DNA of 52,115 nt. It comes from CBINFS01 sp966250015. Lineage in GTDB: Bacteria > Bacteroidota > Rhodothermia > Rhodothermales > DASSAV01. The translations under genes were made by a program, and so were the position numbers. The notes under the pieces were generated by a model. The model saw only the letters and a list, made by a program, of their open reading frames with translations, searched no databases and was not told the origin of the DNA. This document shows positions 32,233 through 42,013 of the stretch, in pieces. Every line of letters begins with the position of its first letter. Within the stretch, counting starts at the first letter, position 1. The DNA lies in the NCBI GenBank assembly GCA_966250015.1, contig CBINFS010000026.1, forward strand, positions 1 through 52,115, written 5' to 3'.

Positions 32233-33330
32233 CTAAACCATTTCCACCGGTTCGAGCACGAACGAGGTGTCGGCCTTCGGATGTCCGTTGACGTGGATCC
32301 ACAGGTGGTGCTCGCCGGGGTAGTGCCTGCGCGTAGACATGTCCTGCATCGTGTGCCGCTTTTTGATCGTGTACGTCCCCGGTTCGTAAGTACGTTCGGA
32401 GTGCTTGAACACTTTCTTCGACAGGCTCCCATTGGCCTTCCGATAGCCGATTACATATTCAAGCCGCACACTGCACGCCGTATCGCCCTGGACTTGCAGG
32501 GTGAAGCCGAAGGAAAGGGTGCCTCCAATTGGAAACTGCTTCGACTCCACCGACAAGCCCTCCACGCTCACCTGCTCGGGTGCGTCGAAACCGAAGATGT
32601 GCAACGCCGCCGGGTTTCCGGCCTTGAGCAGGCCTCTGCACGCGTGCTTCAAGAGGGCGTCCGTCCGTTCCGAAACCCCGTACCAGCGCCGGCAAACGTC
32701 CAGCACGAGGTCCGGGTGGTCCTTCGAGATGTCGTTGAGGTTGTTGGCGACGCTCCGGCGGACCATCTCGGAAGGGTCGTCCTTCAGCTTCTCCAGAACG
32801 GGGAGGATCGGCCCCGGGTCGGCCTTCAAATCATTCAACGCGATCGCCCACGGCAGCCTCGGGCGGCATCCCTCGCTCGCCAGCCGCCGGACGTTCTCGT
32901 CCGGATCGTCCGCCCACTTCAGCAAATAGGAGATCCCGCGCCCAAGGTCCTGTATGAGGAACGGCCGAACGGCAAACTCGGCGCTCCCGAACCGCGTGAA
33001 GTATCCAAGCGCCTCCAGGGAGAGATCCGGGTAGTCGAGGCCGTACATCTCGACGAAGTCAGGAAACACCAGGGCTTCGAAGCCTTTTACGGAAGGCGCG
33101 GCTTTCCGTAAAACGTCGAGCGCTTCCGGATAAGGAAGGGGAAGGGCGGCGTGGAGGCACCGTGTCGTGTGGTGCATCTTGTCCTTGAGCTCACGCTCCT
33201 CCCAATCGGCGTCGTAGATGCACTCAAGGAATCCCTCCCGGTCGAAGACGGGACTTACACCTGCAATGGCGTCGGCAAATTCGGTGATGGAGGTGGTCGT
33301 GAAAAACCGTTCCTTGAGACGTTCGGCCAT
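32233..33330 (-). CDS. DNA alkylation repair protein, AlkC-like
   Basis: HEAT-like-repeat DNA glycosylase family that removes 3-methyladenine and related bases. The 365-residue protein has tandem helical repeats with signature DDPDENVRRLASEGCRPRLPWAIAL and DPSEMVRRSVANNLNDISKDHPDL, as in AlkC. The C-terminal ~105 residues (from about 260, KQFPIGGTLSFGF...) form an all-beta module ending PGEHHLWIHVNG, which fits the immunoglobulin-like domain present in some AlkC but not AlkD. Catalytic residues could not be assigned with certainty. It stands between the SulP and malic enzyme genes without an obvious operon partner. Confidence 0.9.
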   Translation of the reverse strand: MAERLKERFFTTTSITEFADAIAGVSPVFDREGFLECIYDADWEERELKDKMHHTTRCLHAALPLPYPEALDVLRKAAPSVKGFEALVFPDFVEMYGLDYPDLSLEALGYFTRFGSAEFAVRPFLIQDLGRGISYLLKWADDPDENVRRLASEGCRPRLPWAIALNDLKADPGPILPVLEKLKDDPSEMVRRSVANNLNDISKDHPDLVLDVCRRWYGVSERTDALLKHACRGLLKAGNPAALHIFGFDAPEQVSVEGLSVESKQFPIGGTLSFGFTLQVQGDTACSVRLEYVIGYRKANGSLSKKVFKHSERTYEPGTYTIKKRHTMQDMSTRRHYPGEHHLWIHVNGHPKADTSFVLEPVEMV

Positions 33331-33393
33331 GGCGATACGATGGGAATGTGAGCCCGAAACTCCCGTTAACGAGTTCCGCGCATCGCCCTGACC

Positions 33394-34812
33394 TCACTCT
33401 GCAATCCGCGCGACTCCTCCGGCGATGGCAGCAGATTTTACGGCTTCCGCTACCCGATCTGCAACCGTCGTGTCAAAAACACTTGGAATGATGTAATCGG
33501 CCGTTAATGCCTGATCGTCGATGCACCCGGCGATGGCGTAGGCGGCGGCCAGCTTCATCTCTTCGGTGATGTCCGATGCCCGGCACGCGAGGGCTCCCTT
33601 GAAGAGTCCCGGGAAACACAGCACGTTGTTGATCTGGTTCGGATAGTCGCTTCGCCCCGTCGCCATGACGGCCACGTACGGGGAAGCTTCCTCCGGCGTG
33701 ATCTCCGGGTCCGGATTGGCCATTGCGAACACGACCGGCCGCTCGGCCATCTGCTTCAGATCGTCCACGGTCAATAACCCTGGAGCCGACAGCCCGATGA
33801 AGAAGTCGGCGCCCTTGATCACGTCGTGGAGCGTGCCTTTTTCCTCGTTGGGGTTCGTGATCTTCGCATACTCCAGCTTCTCCGGGGTGATGCCCGGCCG
33901 TGAGCTGTATATGGCGCCCTGACGGTCCACGCCGATGACGTTCCGAACCCCCAGGCTCAACAGCATCTTCGTGCAGGACGTGCCGGCGGCCCCGGCCCCG
34001 GCAAACACCACCTTGACGTCCTCGGCACGCTTGTTCACGACCTTCAGGGCGTTGATGAAGGCGGCTGCCGTGACCACCGCCGTTCCGTGCTGGTCGTCGT
34101 GGAAGACCGGAATGTCCAGCTCTTCCTTGAGGCGGCGCTCGATCTCAAAACAACGTGGCGCCGAGATGTCCTCGAGGTTGATCCCTCCGAATCCCGGGCT
34201 GATCAGCTTGACGGTCCGGACAATTTCGTCCACGTCTTTGGTGGCGAGGCAGATCGGGAAAGCGTCGACCGACCCGAAATCCTTGAAAAGCTGGGCTTTC
34301 CCTTCCATCACGGGCAACGCCGCCTCCGGACCAATATCGCCAAGGCCGAGCACGGCGGTTCCGTCGGTCACCACCGCCACTACGTTGCTTTTGATCGTCA
34401 GGTCGTACGCTTTCGAGACGTCCTCGTGGATCGCCTTGCAGACACGCGCCACCCCCGGCGTGTAGGCCATCGAAAGCTGGTCACGGGTTCGGATGGGCTG
34501 CTTACCGACGACCTCGATTTTCCCCCGTTCGTGAAGCTTGAACGTTCGATCGACCACGCTGATCAGCTCTACCCCTTCCAGCGTGGGGATCCGGTCGGCT
34601 ATCTCGCGTATCTGGTCTGGACTGGTAGGAGTTATGGCAAAATCCCTGACCAGGTAGTCTTTCTCTACCTCGGCAACGTTTATCGCACCGATGTTGCCGC
34701 CGATGTCGGCAATCGTGGACGTCACACGGTCGAGTGTGCCCGGCTGGTTCTGCAGTCGCAGTCGTAGCGTGAACGCATTACTCGATCTCGAAGCGTAATC
34801 TATTTGAGGCAT
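33394..34812 (-). CDS. NAD(P)-dependent malic enzyme with N-terminal ACT domain
   Basis: Oxidatively decarboxylates malate to pyruvate with NAD(P)+ and a divalent metal. The start ATG at 34812 (MPQIDYASRSS) is preferred to the longer frame; it gives 472 residues. The ACT-like domain is at 12-90 (LRLRLQNQPGTLDRVTSTIADIGGNIGAINV). The catalytic core has AYTPGVARVC (116-125), metal ligands in NLEDISAPRCFEIE (from 212) and FHDDQHGTA (237-245), and the dinucleotide motif GAGAAGTS (272-279). The short bacterial malic enzyme form is clear. The ACT domain suggests amino-acid regulation, which is not shown. Confidence 0.95.
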   Translation of the reverse strand: MPQIDYASRSSNAFTLRLRLQNQPGTLDRVTSTIADIGGNIGAINVAEVEKDYLVRDFAITPTSPDQIREIADRIPTLEGVELISVVDRTFKLHERGKIEVVGKQPIRTRDQLSMAYTPGVARVCKAIHEDVSKAYDLTIKSNVVAVVTDGTAVLGLGDIGPEAALPVMEGKAQLFKDFGSVDAFPICLATKDVDEIVRTVKLISPGFGGINLEDISAPRCFEIERRLKEELDIPVFHDDQHGTAVVTAAAFINALKVVNKRAEDVKVVFAGAGAAGTSCTKMLLSLGVRNVIGVDRQGAIYSSRPGITPEKLEYAKITNPNEEKGTLHDVIKGADFFIGLSAPGLLTVDDLKQMAERPVVFAMANPDPEITPEEASPYVAVMATGRSDYPNQINNVLCFPGLFKGALACRASDITEEMKLAAAYAIAGCIDDQALTADYIIPSVFDTTVADRVAEAVKSAAIAGGVARIAE

Positions 34813-35544
34813 GGCTTTATTTGCAGGTATTGGTATAAACACTGTATTGGCGGCGTCTGGGTGAAAGGCCAATTCGACGGCGCAAAACGCGACAAAATAC
34901 CTGCTAATCCAACAAGCCTCCAAGAAAAATGTAAGGATATCTGGTTGATTGTCCTTAGTTATTGTCGTTAAGGTAGGCGATTATTGAAAATGAATGAGGA
35001 CAAATTAAAGATTCTCCTCGAAGCGCTTCCGGCTCGATTACGAGACTTCGCTGTGCTTTATGGGCAGGTACGGTTTCGCTTCTTTGTGGGTCTTTGTTTG
35101 CACGCGAAGGCGAGTAGACGCGAAGGATGTGTAATTATAATCCGCAGATGGCCGCAGATCAGTGCAGATGATTTTTTGGATGGAGGTGGACCGAAGGCGT
35201 GACGGGATTTTCTACGGAATACCCCTAAAACACGTCATCCCGGCCTCCGAGCCGGGATCCAGACAAGAGTCAGAAAGGGCAGCAAGGCGGGAGAAGGCCG
35301 TATGACTTCCTGGATCCATGCCTTCGCGGAGATGACGCTCCGGGTGGGCAGTGTAATTAGGAACCCAAGTGCATCACGTCACCCGTTCAAAAATCATCTG
35401 CGCACATCAGCGTCATCAGCGGACGGAAATTTTTGGAGTCTCTTCGAATCTCCCCATGTACCCTCACCTTAACGCAGCTCAAATGACTACCTTATCCCAC
35501 TTTTGGCATATCTTCATTGCCCGGATCGAGTTTGAATTTTCCGG
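34813..35544. repeat. Intergenic repeat nest (nested inverted and direct repeats)
   Basis: About 730 nt with no supported gene. An open plus frame at 34984-35202 runs through repeat-like words and is not believed. The imperfect palindrome at 35233-35337 starts CGTCATCC and ends GATGACG, with a CCCGGC/GCCGGG hairpin and GGATCCAG/CTGGATCC arms. Outside it lie related arms in opposite orientation (about 35140-35178 and 35389-35429, words like CCGCAGATGGCC and CAGATGATTTTT). GTGTAATTA is repeated directly at 35129-35137 and 35351-35359. The malic enzyme promoter should lie near the left edge and that of the haem gene near the right. Confidence 0.6.
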
Positions 35545-37935
35545 ATGAGCGGTCGAATGATTCAGGTGAGGGACGTACGTAGCGTGAATAAACCTGTCAG
35601 CGCCAGGGCAGTCCCGCTTCGCATGGCGGGGATGGTAGTCCTTCCGGTTCTGCTGTTTTTTGCGCTGGCGTGCCGCGAAAACACCCGGGATTCGTCGCGA
35701 CCGCTAAGTCCGAGAGAAGAACGGGCCGGTATGCGATACGTTGGGCGGCAGGTCTGCGCCGAGTGTCACGAGACGGAGACGGCCCTCTGGACCGGGTCTG
35801 ACCACGACCTCGCCATGGACCCGGCAACACCCGAGTCCGTCCTGGGCGACTTCGACGACGCCACCTTTACCCAATACGGCGTCACCACCCGGTTTTTCCG
35901 CGACCAGAATCGCTACTTCGTCCACACCCAGGGTAAGGACGGCACGTCTGAGACCTTTCCCGTCGCGTACACCTTCGGCGCCAGGCCGCTCCAGCAGTAC
36001 CTTGTCGAGTTTCCTGACGGCCGCCTCCAGGCCCTGACCGTAGCCTGGGACACCGAAAAGCAGCGCTGGTTCTCACTCTACCCGGACGAAAAAATCGAGC
36101 CCGGCGACTGGCTGCACTGGACCGGCGGGGGAATGAACTGGAACTACATGTGCGCCGATTGCCACTCGACCGACCTCCAGAAAAACTTTGACGTCGCGAC
36201 GAATACGTACCGGACCACGTGGTTCGAGATCGACGTGAGCTGTGAAGCCTGTCATGGGCCGGGTGAACGGCATGTGGCACTCGCACGCGAAGCCGAGCAG
36301 GGAGGGGCTCCATACGATTCCACCAACTCCGGCTTCACCGTACGCCTTTCCGGTCCGGAGAATGCGCGTACGCAGATCGAAACCTGCGCCCCGTGCCACT
36401 CACGCCGCCGCGTGATCGATCCCAATTTCCTGCCTGGCGACTCTTACTACGATCACTACGAGGTCGAGCTGCTCGAAGACGTGCTGTACTATCCGGACGG
36501 GCAGATCAAGGATGAAGTGTACGAATACGCCTCCTTCCTACAGAGCAAGATGTACCGGAACGGGGTGCGGTGCTCCGACTGCCACGATCCCCACAGCACG
36601 CGCACGTTCCTCGAGGGAAATGACCTCTGCAGCCAATGCCACGATCCGGCGGTCTACGATTCGCCGCTGCATCATCACCATCCCGACGAGTCGCAGCCGG
36701 GCGCGCAGTGCGTCGATTGCCACATGCCCGAGCGGCCGTACATGGTCGTCGATCCGAGGCGGGACCACAGCTTCCAGCTTCCCCGCCCCGACCTTTCCGT
36801 AAAGCTCGGCATCCCGAACGTCTGCAACCGGTGCCACGAGGACCAGAGCGCGGAGTGGGCCGCGCGACAGGTGGTGAGCTGGTACGGCCCCAATCGCCTG
36901 CACGAGCCCCACTTCGCCCCGACGTTCGTGGCGGGCAGACAAGGCGATCCCGGTGCGGAGGCCAGACTGATCAGCCTCGCCTCCGATACCGCTCGTGCGG
37001 GCATCGTTCGGGCAACGGCCCTTTCCATTCTCACCGGCTACCAATCCGACGACGCCTACCGCGCCGCACGACAGTCGCTCACCGATCCGGACCCCCTCGT
37101 ACGGTTTACCGCAATCCGAAATTTGGGCAACCTGCCCGTCGACGAGATTTTTGACCAGGTAGCGCCTCTGCTCACCGATTCCCTGCGCCTCGTGCGTGTG
37201 GAGGCCGCGCGGACGCTTTCCCGCAGCGCCACCGAGCGATTCGGCGCTGATCCCCGCTCCGACTACGCCCGCGCCTTCCGGCAGGCCCTCGACGAATACC
37301 GGAAAAGCCAGGAAGCCGTCAGCGACCAGGCGGCCGCCCACCTGAACCTGGCGGTGCTCGAAGAAAACCTGGGCAACCCTGAGCGAGCTGAAGAACGGTA
37401 CCTAACCGCCTTACGCCTCGATTCGACGTTTACACCGGCGCGAATCAATCTGGCAATGCTGCTCGATTATCGACGGCAGCAGGCGGAGCAGGCCGGCAGG
37501 GCGAGCGATGCACGGCTGCTTCGCGCACGGGCTGAAGAGCAGCTTCGCGCCGCCGTTCGGCAAGATCCCGACCAGCCGGACGTCCGGTACATGCTTGGCC
37601 TTTTGCTTGCCGAAGATCCCGGCCGGCTCGCGGAGGCTGCCGAACACCTCCTCGCTGCCGCACGGCTGAATCCGGAACATGCACGCGTCAGCTACAATGC
37701 CGGACTTGCTTTTCAGCAGCTGGGTGACGACGACAAAGCCGAAGAATTGCTCCTGAACGCCTACCGGCTCGAACCGGAGCAGCCGGACTTCCTCAACGCG
37801 CTCTCCATTTTCTACCTCCAGCGCCAGAGGTGGCCGGAGGCGCTACCGTATACGGAGGCACTCCTCAAGCAATTCCCGGGGGAGGCCGAGCTGGCCCGGA
37901 GAATGGACCTCATCCGCCGGAACGCGGCCCCCTGA
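35545..37935 (+). CDS. Octahaem cytochrome c lipoprotein with HEAT and TPR repeats
   Basis: Predicted lipoprotein (FFALAC, lipidated Cys43) of 796 residues in the envelope. Eight CXXCH c-type haem motifs begin at residues 71, 203, 233, 281, 343, 362, 389 and 427. The unspaced first motif and the doubled ones (343/362) recall cytochrome c554-like folds. Residues ~440-570 contain HEAT-like repeats (TALSILTGYQSDDAYRAARQSLTDPDPLVRFTAIRNLGNLP), and ~600-790 tetratricopeptide repeats (AHLNLAVLEENLGNPERAEERYLTALRL; AGLAFQQLGDDDKAEELLLNAYRLEPEQ). Electron transfer or a respiratory redox role is likely, but donor and acceptor are unknown and no ccm or oxidoreductase gene is nearby. Confidence 0.93.
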   Translation: MSGRMIQVRDVRSVNKPVSARAVPLRMAGMVVLPVLLFFALACRENTRDSSRPLSPREERAGMRYVGRQVCAECHETETALWTGSDHDLAMDPATPESVLGDFDDATFTQYGVTTRFFRDQNRYFVHTQGKDGTSETFPVAYTFGARPLQQYLVEFPDGRLQALTVAWDTEKQRWFSLYPDEKIEPGDWLHWTGGGMNWNYMCADCHSTDLQKNFDVATNTYRTTWFEIDVSCEACHGPGERHVALAREAEQGGAPYDSTNSGFTVRLSGPENARTQIETCAPCHSRRRVIDPNFLPGDSYYDHYEVELLEDVLYYPDGQIKDEVYEYASFLQSKMYRNGVRCSDCHDPHSTRTFLEGNDLCSQCHDPAVYDSPLHHHHPDESQPGAQCVDCHMPERPYMVVDPRRDHSFQLPRPDLSVKLGIPNVCNRCHEDQSAEWAARQVVSWYGPNRLHEPHFAPTFVAGRQGDPGAEARLISLASDTARAGIVRATALSILTGYQSDDAYRAARQSLTDPDPLVRFTAIRNLGNLPVDEIFDQVAPLLTDSLRLVRVEAARTLSRSATERFGADPRSDYARAFRQALDEYRKSQEAVSDQAAAHLNLAVLEENLGNPERAEERYLTALRLDSTFTPARINLAMLLDYRRQQAEQAGRASDARLLRARAEEQLRAAVRQDPDQPDVRYMLGLLLAEDPGRLAEAAEHLLAAARLNPEHARVSYNAGLAFQQLGDDDKAEELLLNAYRLEPEQPDFLNALSIFYLQRQRWPEALPYTEALLKQFPGEAELARRMDLIRRNAAP

Positions 37936-37954
37936 TCGGGTCAGGTCAGGGGGC
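37927..37954. terminator. Shared hairpin at the convergent stops of the octahaem and oxoamine-synthase genes
   Basis: GCCCCCTGA (37927-37935) pairs perfectly with TCAGGGGGC (37946-37954), 9 bp around a 10-nt loop. The octahaem TGA is the last three bases of the left arm and the synthase stop codon (37941-37943) is in the loop. No T-run follows on either strand, so intrinsic termination would be weak. Confidence 0.45.
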
Positions 37955-39284
37955 GGGTAATTCCGGTTTTAGCCTCTCTGACTTTTTCCTTTCTGCGTGT
38001 GTCGGCTTGAGGCAGGTTGAACGTGGCCCAGACTTCTTCGATCACCTCGAGCAGCCGGTCCAGGTCCTCCTGGGTGTGTGAAGCCATCAGGCTGATACGG
38101 AAGCGCTGCTGGTTGATCGGTACGGCCGGGTACTCGATCGTGTTCAGGAAGATGCCCCTCTTGTGGAAGTGGAATCCCGCCTTCCGGATGCTCATCGTCT
38201 CCGGTACGATCAGTGGAATGATCGGAGACTGGGGATGGATGTCGAAGCCGAGCCGCCGCAGGCCCTGCGCCACGTAATCGACGTTTGCCCAAAGCTGCTG
38301 GAGGTGGTACGATTCCCGCTCCATGACGTCCAGGGCGGCGGATACCGCAGCCAGTACGATCGGCGTCAGCGCTGCCGAAAACATGTACGAACGGGACAGG
38401 TACCGGATGTAGTCGGCCACCGGTTTCGAGGCGCTTATGAAGCCGCCGGTGACGCCGAAGGCTTTGCTGAACGTACCCATCAGAATGTCGATGTCCCTCT
38501 CGACGCCGAAGTGGCTCGCGGTGCCTTTTCCCTGCGGCCCGATCACGCCCGTACCGTGGGCGTCGTCGACGATCAGAATGGCGCCGTGCTTTTTGGTCAG
38601 GGGCACGATCTGGTCCAGCGGCGCCAGGTCGCCGTCCATCGAATAAACACCTTCGACCCCAACGAACACGTCCCCCTGCTTCGTCGCGGACACGCTCTCG
38701 AGAAGCTTTTGCAGCCCTTCAACGTCGTTGTGCTCGAACCTCGTGGCCGGCGCATCCGCCATCTTCAGCCCGTCGTGGAACGATGCATGGCTGTACGCAT
38801 CGTAAAACACCACGTCGTGCTTGCCCAGGATACTGCTGAGCATGCCGACGTTGGTGCCGTACCCGCTCGAAAAGATGACCGTCTCCTCCTGGCCCTTCAT
38901 GGCGCTCAGGCGTTCCTCGAGCTCGGCGCAGAGTGCGGTGTAACCGTTTAGAATGGGTGGGCCTCCAAGCCCAGTTCCGTAGACGTTGATCGCTTGCTTG
39001 ACTCGCTCCTTCACGTACGGATGGGTGGTCAGGCCGAGATAGTTGTTCGACCCGAACATGAGCATCCGGCGGGGCTGCTTCATGTGCGGATCGATGATCT
39101 CGACCTCACGGCCTTCCGTCTGCGTAATCCTTCGCAGGAATAGGCCATCTCCCCGTTCAATCAGGCCTCCAATCCATCCGGAAAAAAACTTGGTGCGCTC
39201 GTCAAAGCTGAGTCTCCTTCCTCTCAGAAGGACGTCCCGGAGGGAAAAATTTTCCCCTCCGGAATAGGAAATAACTTCGGACAT
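37941..39284 (-). CDS. PLP-dependent alpha-oxoamine synthase (serine palmitoyltransferase-like)
   Basis: Fold-type I pyridoxal-phosphate enzyme that joins an amino acid and an acyl thioester with loss of CO2. The start at 39284 (MSEVISYSGG) leaves 447 residues; the longer frame would begin inside the promoter at 39327-39354. PLP contacts are typical: HASFHDGLKMADA, DDAHGTGVIG (240-249) and Lys274 in TFSKAFG. The loop at 102-113 reads YGTGLGGPPILNG, where family members usually have Arg in place of the second Pro. Candidate products are a sphingoid base or, as in Salinibacter, a sulfonolipid base made from cysteate. Alternatives are AONS (BioF) or glycine C-acetyltransferase, but no biotin gene is nearby. 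Confidence 0.9.
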   Translation of the reverse strand: MSEVISYSGGENFSLRDVLLRGRRLSFDERTKFFSGWIGGLIERGDGLFLRRITQTEGREVEIIDPHMKQPRRMLMFGSNNYLGLTTHPYVKERVKQAINVYGTGLGGPPILNGYTALCAELEERLSAMKGQEETVIFSSGYGTNVGMLSSILGKHDVVFYDAYSHASFHDGLKMADAPATRFEHNDVEGLQKLLESVSATKQGDVFVGVEGVYSMDGDLAPLDQIVPLTKKHGAILIVDDAHGTGVIGPQGKGTASHFGVERDIDILMGTFSKAFGVTGGFISASKPVADYIRYLSRSYMFSAALTPIVLAAVSAALDVMERESYHLQQLWANVDYVAQGLRRLGFDIHPQSPIIPLIVPETMSIRKAGFHFHKRGIFLNTIEYPAVPINQQRFRISLMASHTQEDLDRLLEVIEEVWATFNLPQADTRRKEKVREAKTGITRPLT

Positions 39285-39326
39285 GGGACTTCCAGGGCAA
39301 GGAAATAGCTGTGTGACGGAATTGTA

Positions 39327-39354
39327 ATTATTGATAAGGAAGTGAATTGTCAAG
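39327..39354 (-). promoter_or_regulatory. Sigma70-like promoter for the oxoamine synthase gene
   Basis: On the minus strand TTGACA (39354-39349) is separated by 16 nt from AATAAT (39332-39327), 43 nt before the ATG at 39284. It lies over the extra N-terminal part of the longer open frame, which supports the shorter start. Confidence 0.5.
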
Positions 39355-39496
39355 CCAGTGGCGCGTTTTTCACCTCATTCGATGGCGTTTATTTCGCTGA
39401 GCACCAAATGGATTTGTGCCACGGTGTTGGTGGAATGTGATTTGCAGCACCCTGATCGACGTGTAGAAGGCTTTGTGCCGGTTTTTTTCTGCCGAT

Positions 39497-39508
39497 CGCT
39501 ACGTAGCG
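39497..39508. promoter_or_regulatory. 12-nt perfect palindrome before the small ORF
   Basis: CGCTACGTAGCG, self-complementary over all 12 bases, ends 7 nt before the ATG at 39516 and overlaps the region of its ribosome binding site. This is a plausible operator for a dimeric repressor; no regulator is identified. Confidence 0.35.
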
Positions 39509-39515
39509 GAGAACG

Positions 39516-39743
39516 ATGGACAATCCAATTCAGAAGCCTGTCTCTAACGTGACCCCCGATGCCGTTTCGGATAACGGTCTCGCCCTGAAGATCATTCAAA
39601 TCGCCGGCGGGGATCCGGTATTTGCCGCAAGAATACGAGAAATGATGTGGCGCGAATACTGCGATGCGGACTGTCCCTTCGGCTCGTCAGAAAAGGGGAT
39701 GATGATCTGGTGGTCCCACGCCCAGGAAACCACGCTCCAGTAA
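39516..39743 (+). CDS. Small uncharacterised protein
   Basis: Seventy-five residues, no recognised family. The gene has a purine-rich site (CGGAGA) just before the ATG and coding-like base use. The middle (ALKIIQIAGGDPVFAARIREMMWREYC) is helical; the remainder has two Cys (DADC), tandem Trp (IWW) and no membrane segment. A perfect 12-nt palindrome at 39497-39508 lies 7 nt upstream. It is convergent with the histidine kinase gene. Could be spurious, but the ribosome binding site argues against this. Confidence 0.55.
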   Translation: MDNPIQKPVSNVTPDAVSDNGLALKIIQIAGGDPVFAARIREMMWREYCDADCPFGSSEKGMMIWWSHAQETTLQ

Positions 39744-39798
39744 TTCCACCACCGAGTATCCGGCCGCAGACATCACCGCCGGCCGAATCGCTCCGGTT

Positions 39799-41586
<1,788 letters not shown>

Positions 41587-42013
41587 AACAGCCAGTCAAT
41601 AAAAGGAAACAAACAACACTCGAATCAATGCCCCTGGATCACAAATACCGTTCCCCTCATCGTTTCGGGATAGTAGAATGGAGCCTTTGCAAATCCAATT
41701 ATCGGCTGCACTAACCCCCGGATTAAGTGTCCGTAATGTTTGCCCGATAATTATTCCGGCAGGAAAGCGCTTTCGTTTCTCCTTCGCTATCGTTCAAACT
41801 GGCGAGGCTACTCCAGAAAAATACGCGGTTGGACCGATTTTGCAACGTAATCAGCACCCCTTTCCGCGGTGAAACCCTCCGGCGTGCATAGAATACCGGG
41901 GCTCTGCTTCCAATTATCCTTCATTAATTCTGAATTCGGAACCATTTCTCACTTTAGCGGCGGTTTGAGAGTCCGATACTTGGGTGTGGTAAAGACCGTC
42001 AAGAACCGCCGCC
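41587..42013. promoter_or_regulatory. Divergent region between two kinase genes with two inverted repeats
   Basis: Both promoters must be here. AATTATCGG (41697-41705) and CCGATAATT (41744-41752) form a perfect 9-bp inverted repeat 38 nt apart, a possible operator or hairpin. A second, GCGGCGGTT (41957-41965) with AACCGCCGC (42004-42012), ends one base before the hybrid kinase ATG at 42014 and could fold in the 5' leader. No Shine-Dalgarno sequence is visible before that ATG. No ORF was found. Confidence 0.5.

Noticed and set aside
34984..35202. Small open frame in the repeat region
   Set aside because: Its second half is built from repeat-like words (GAAGGCGAGTAGACGCGAAGG, CCGCAGATGG) and no ribosome binding site or family is visible.
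39760..39782. Terminator between the small ORF and the kinase gene
   Set aside because: CCGGC/GCCGG is only 5 bp with a 13-nt loop and has no T-run.
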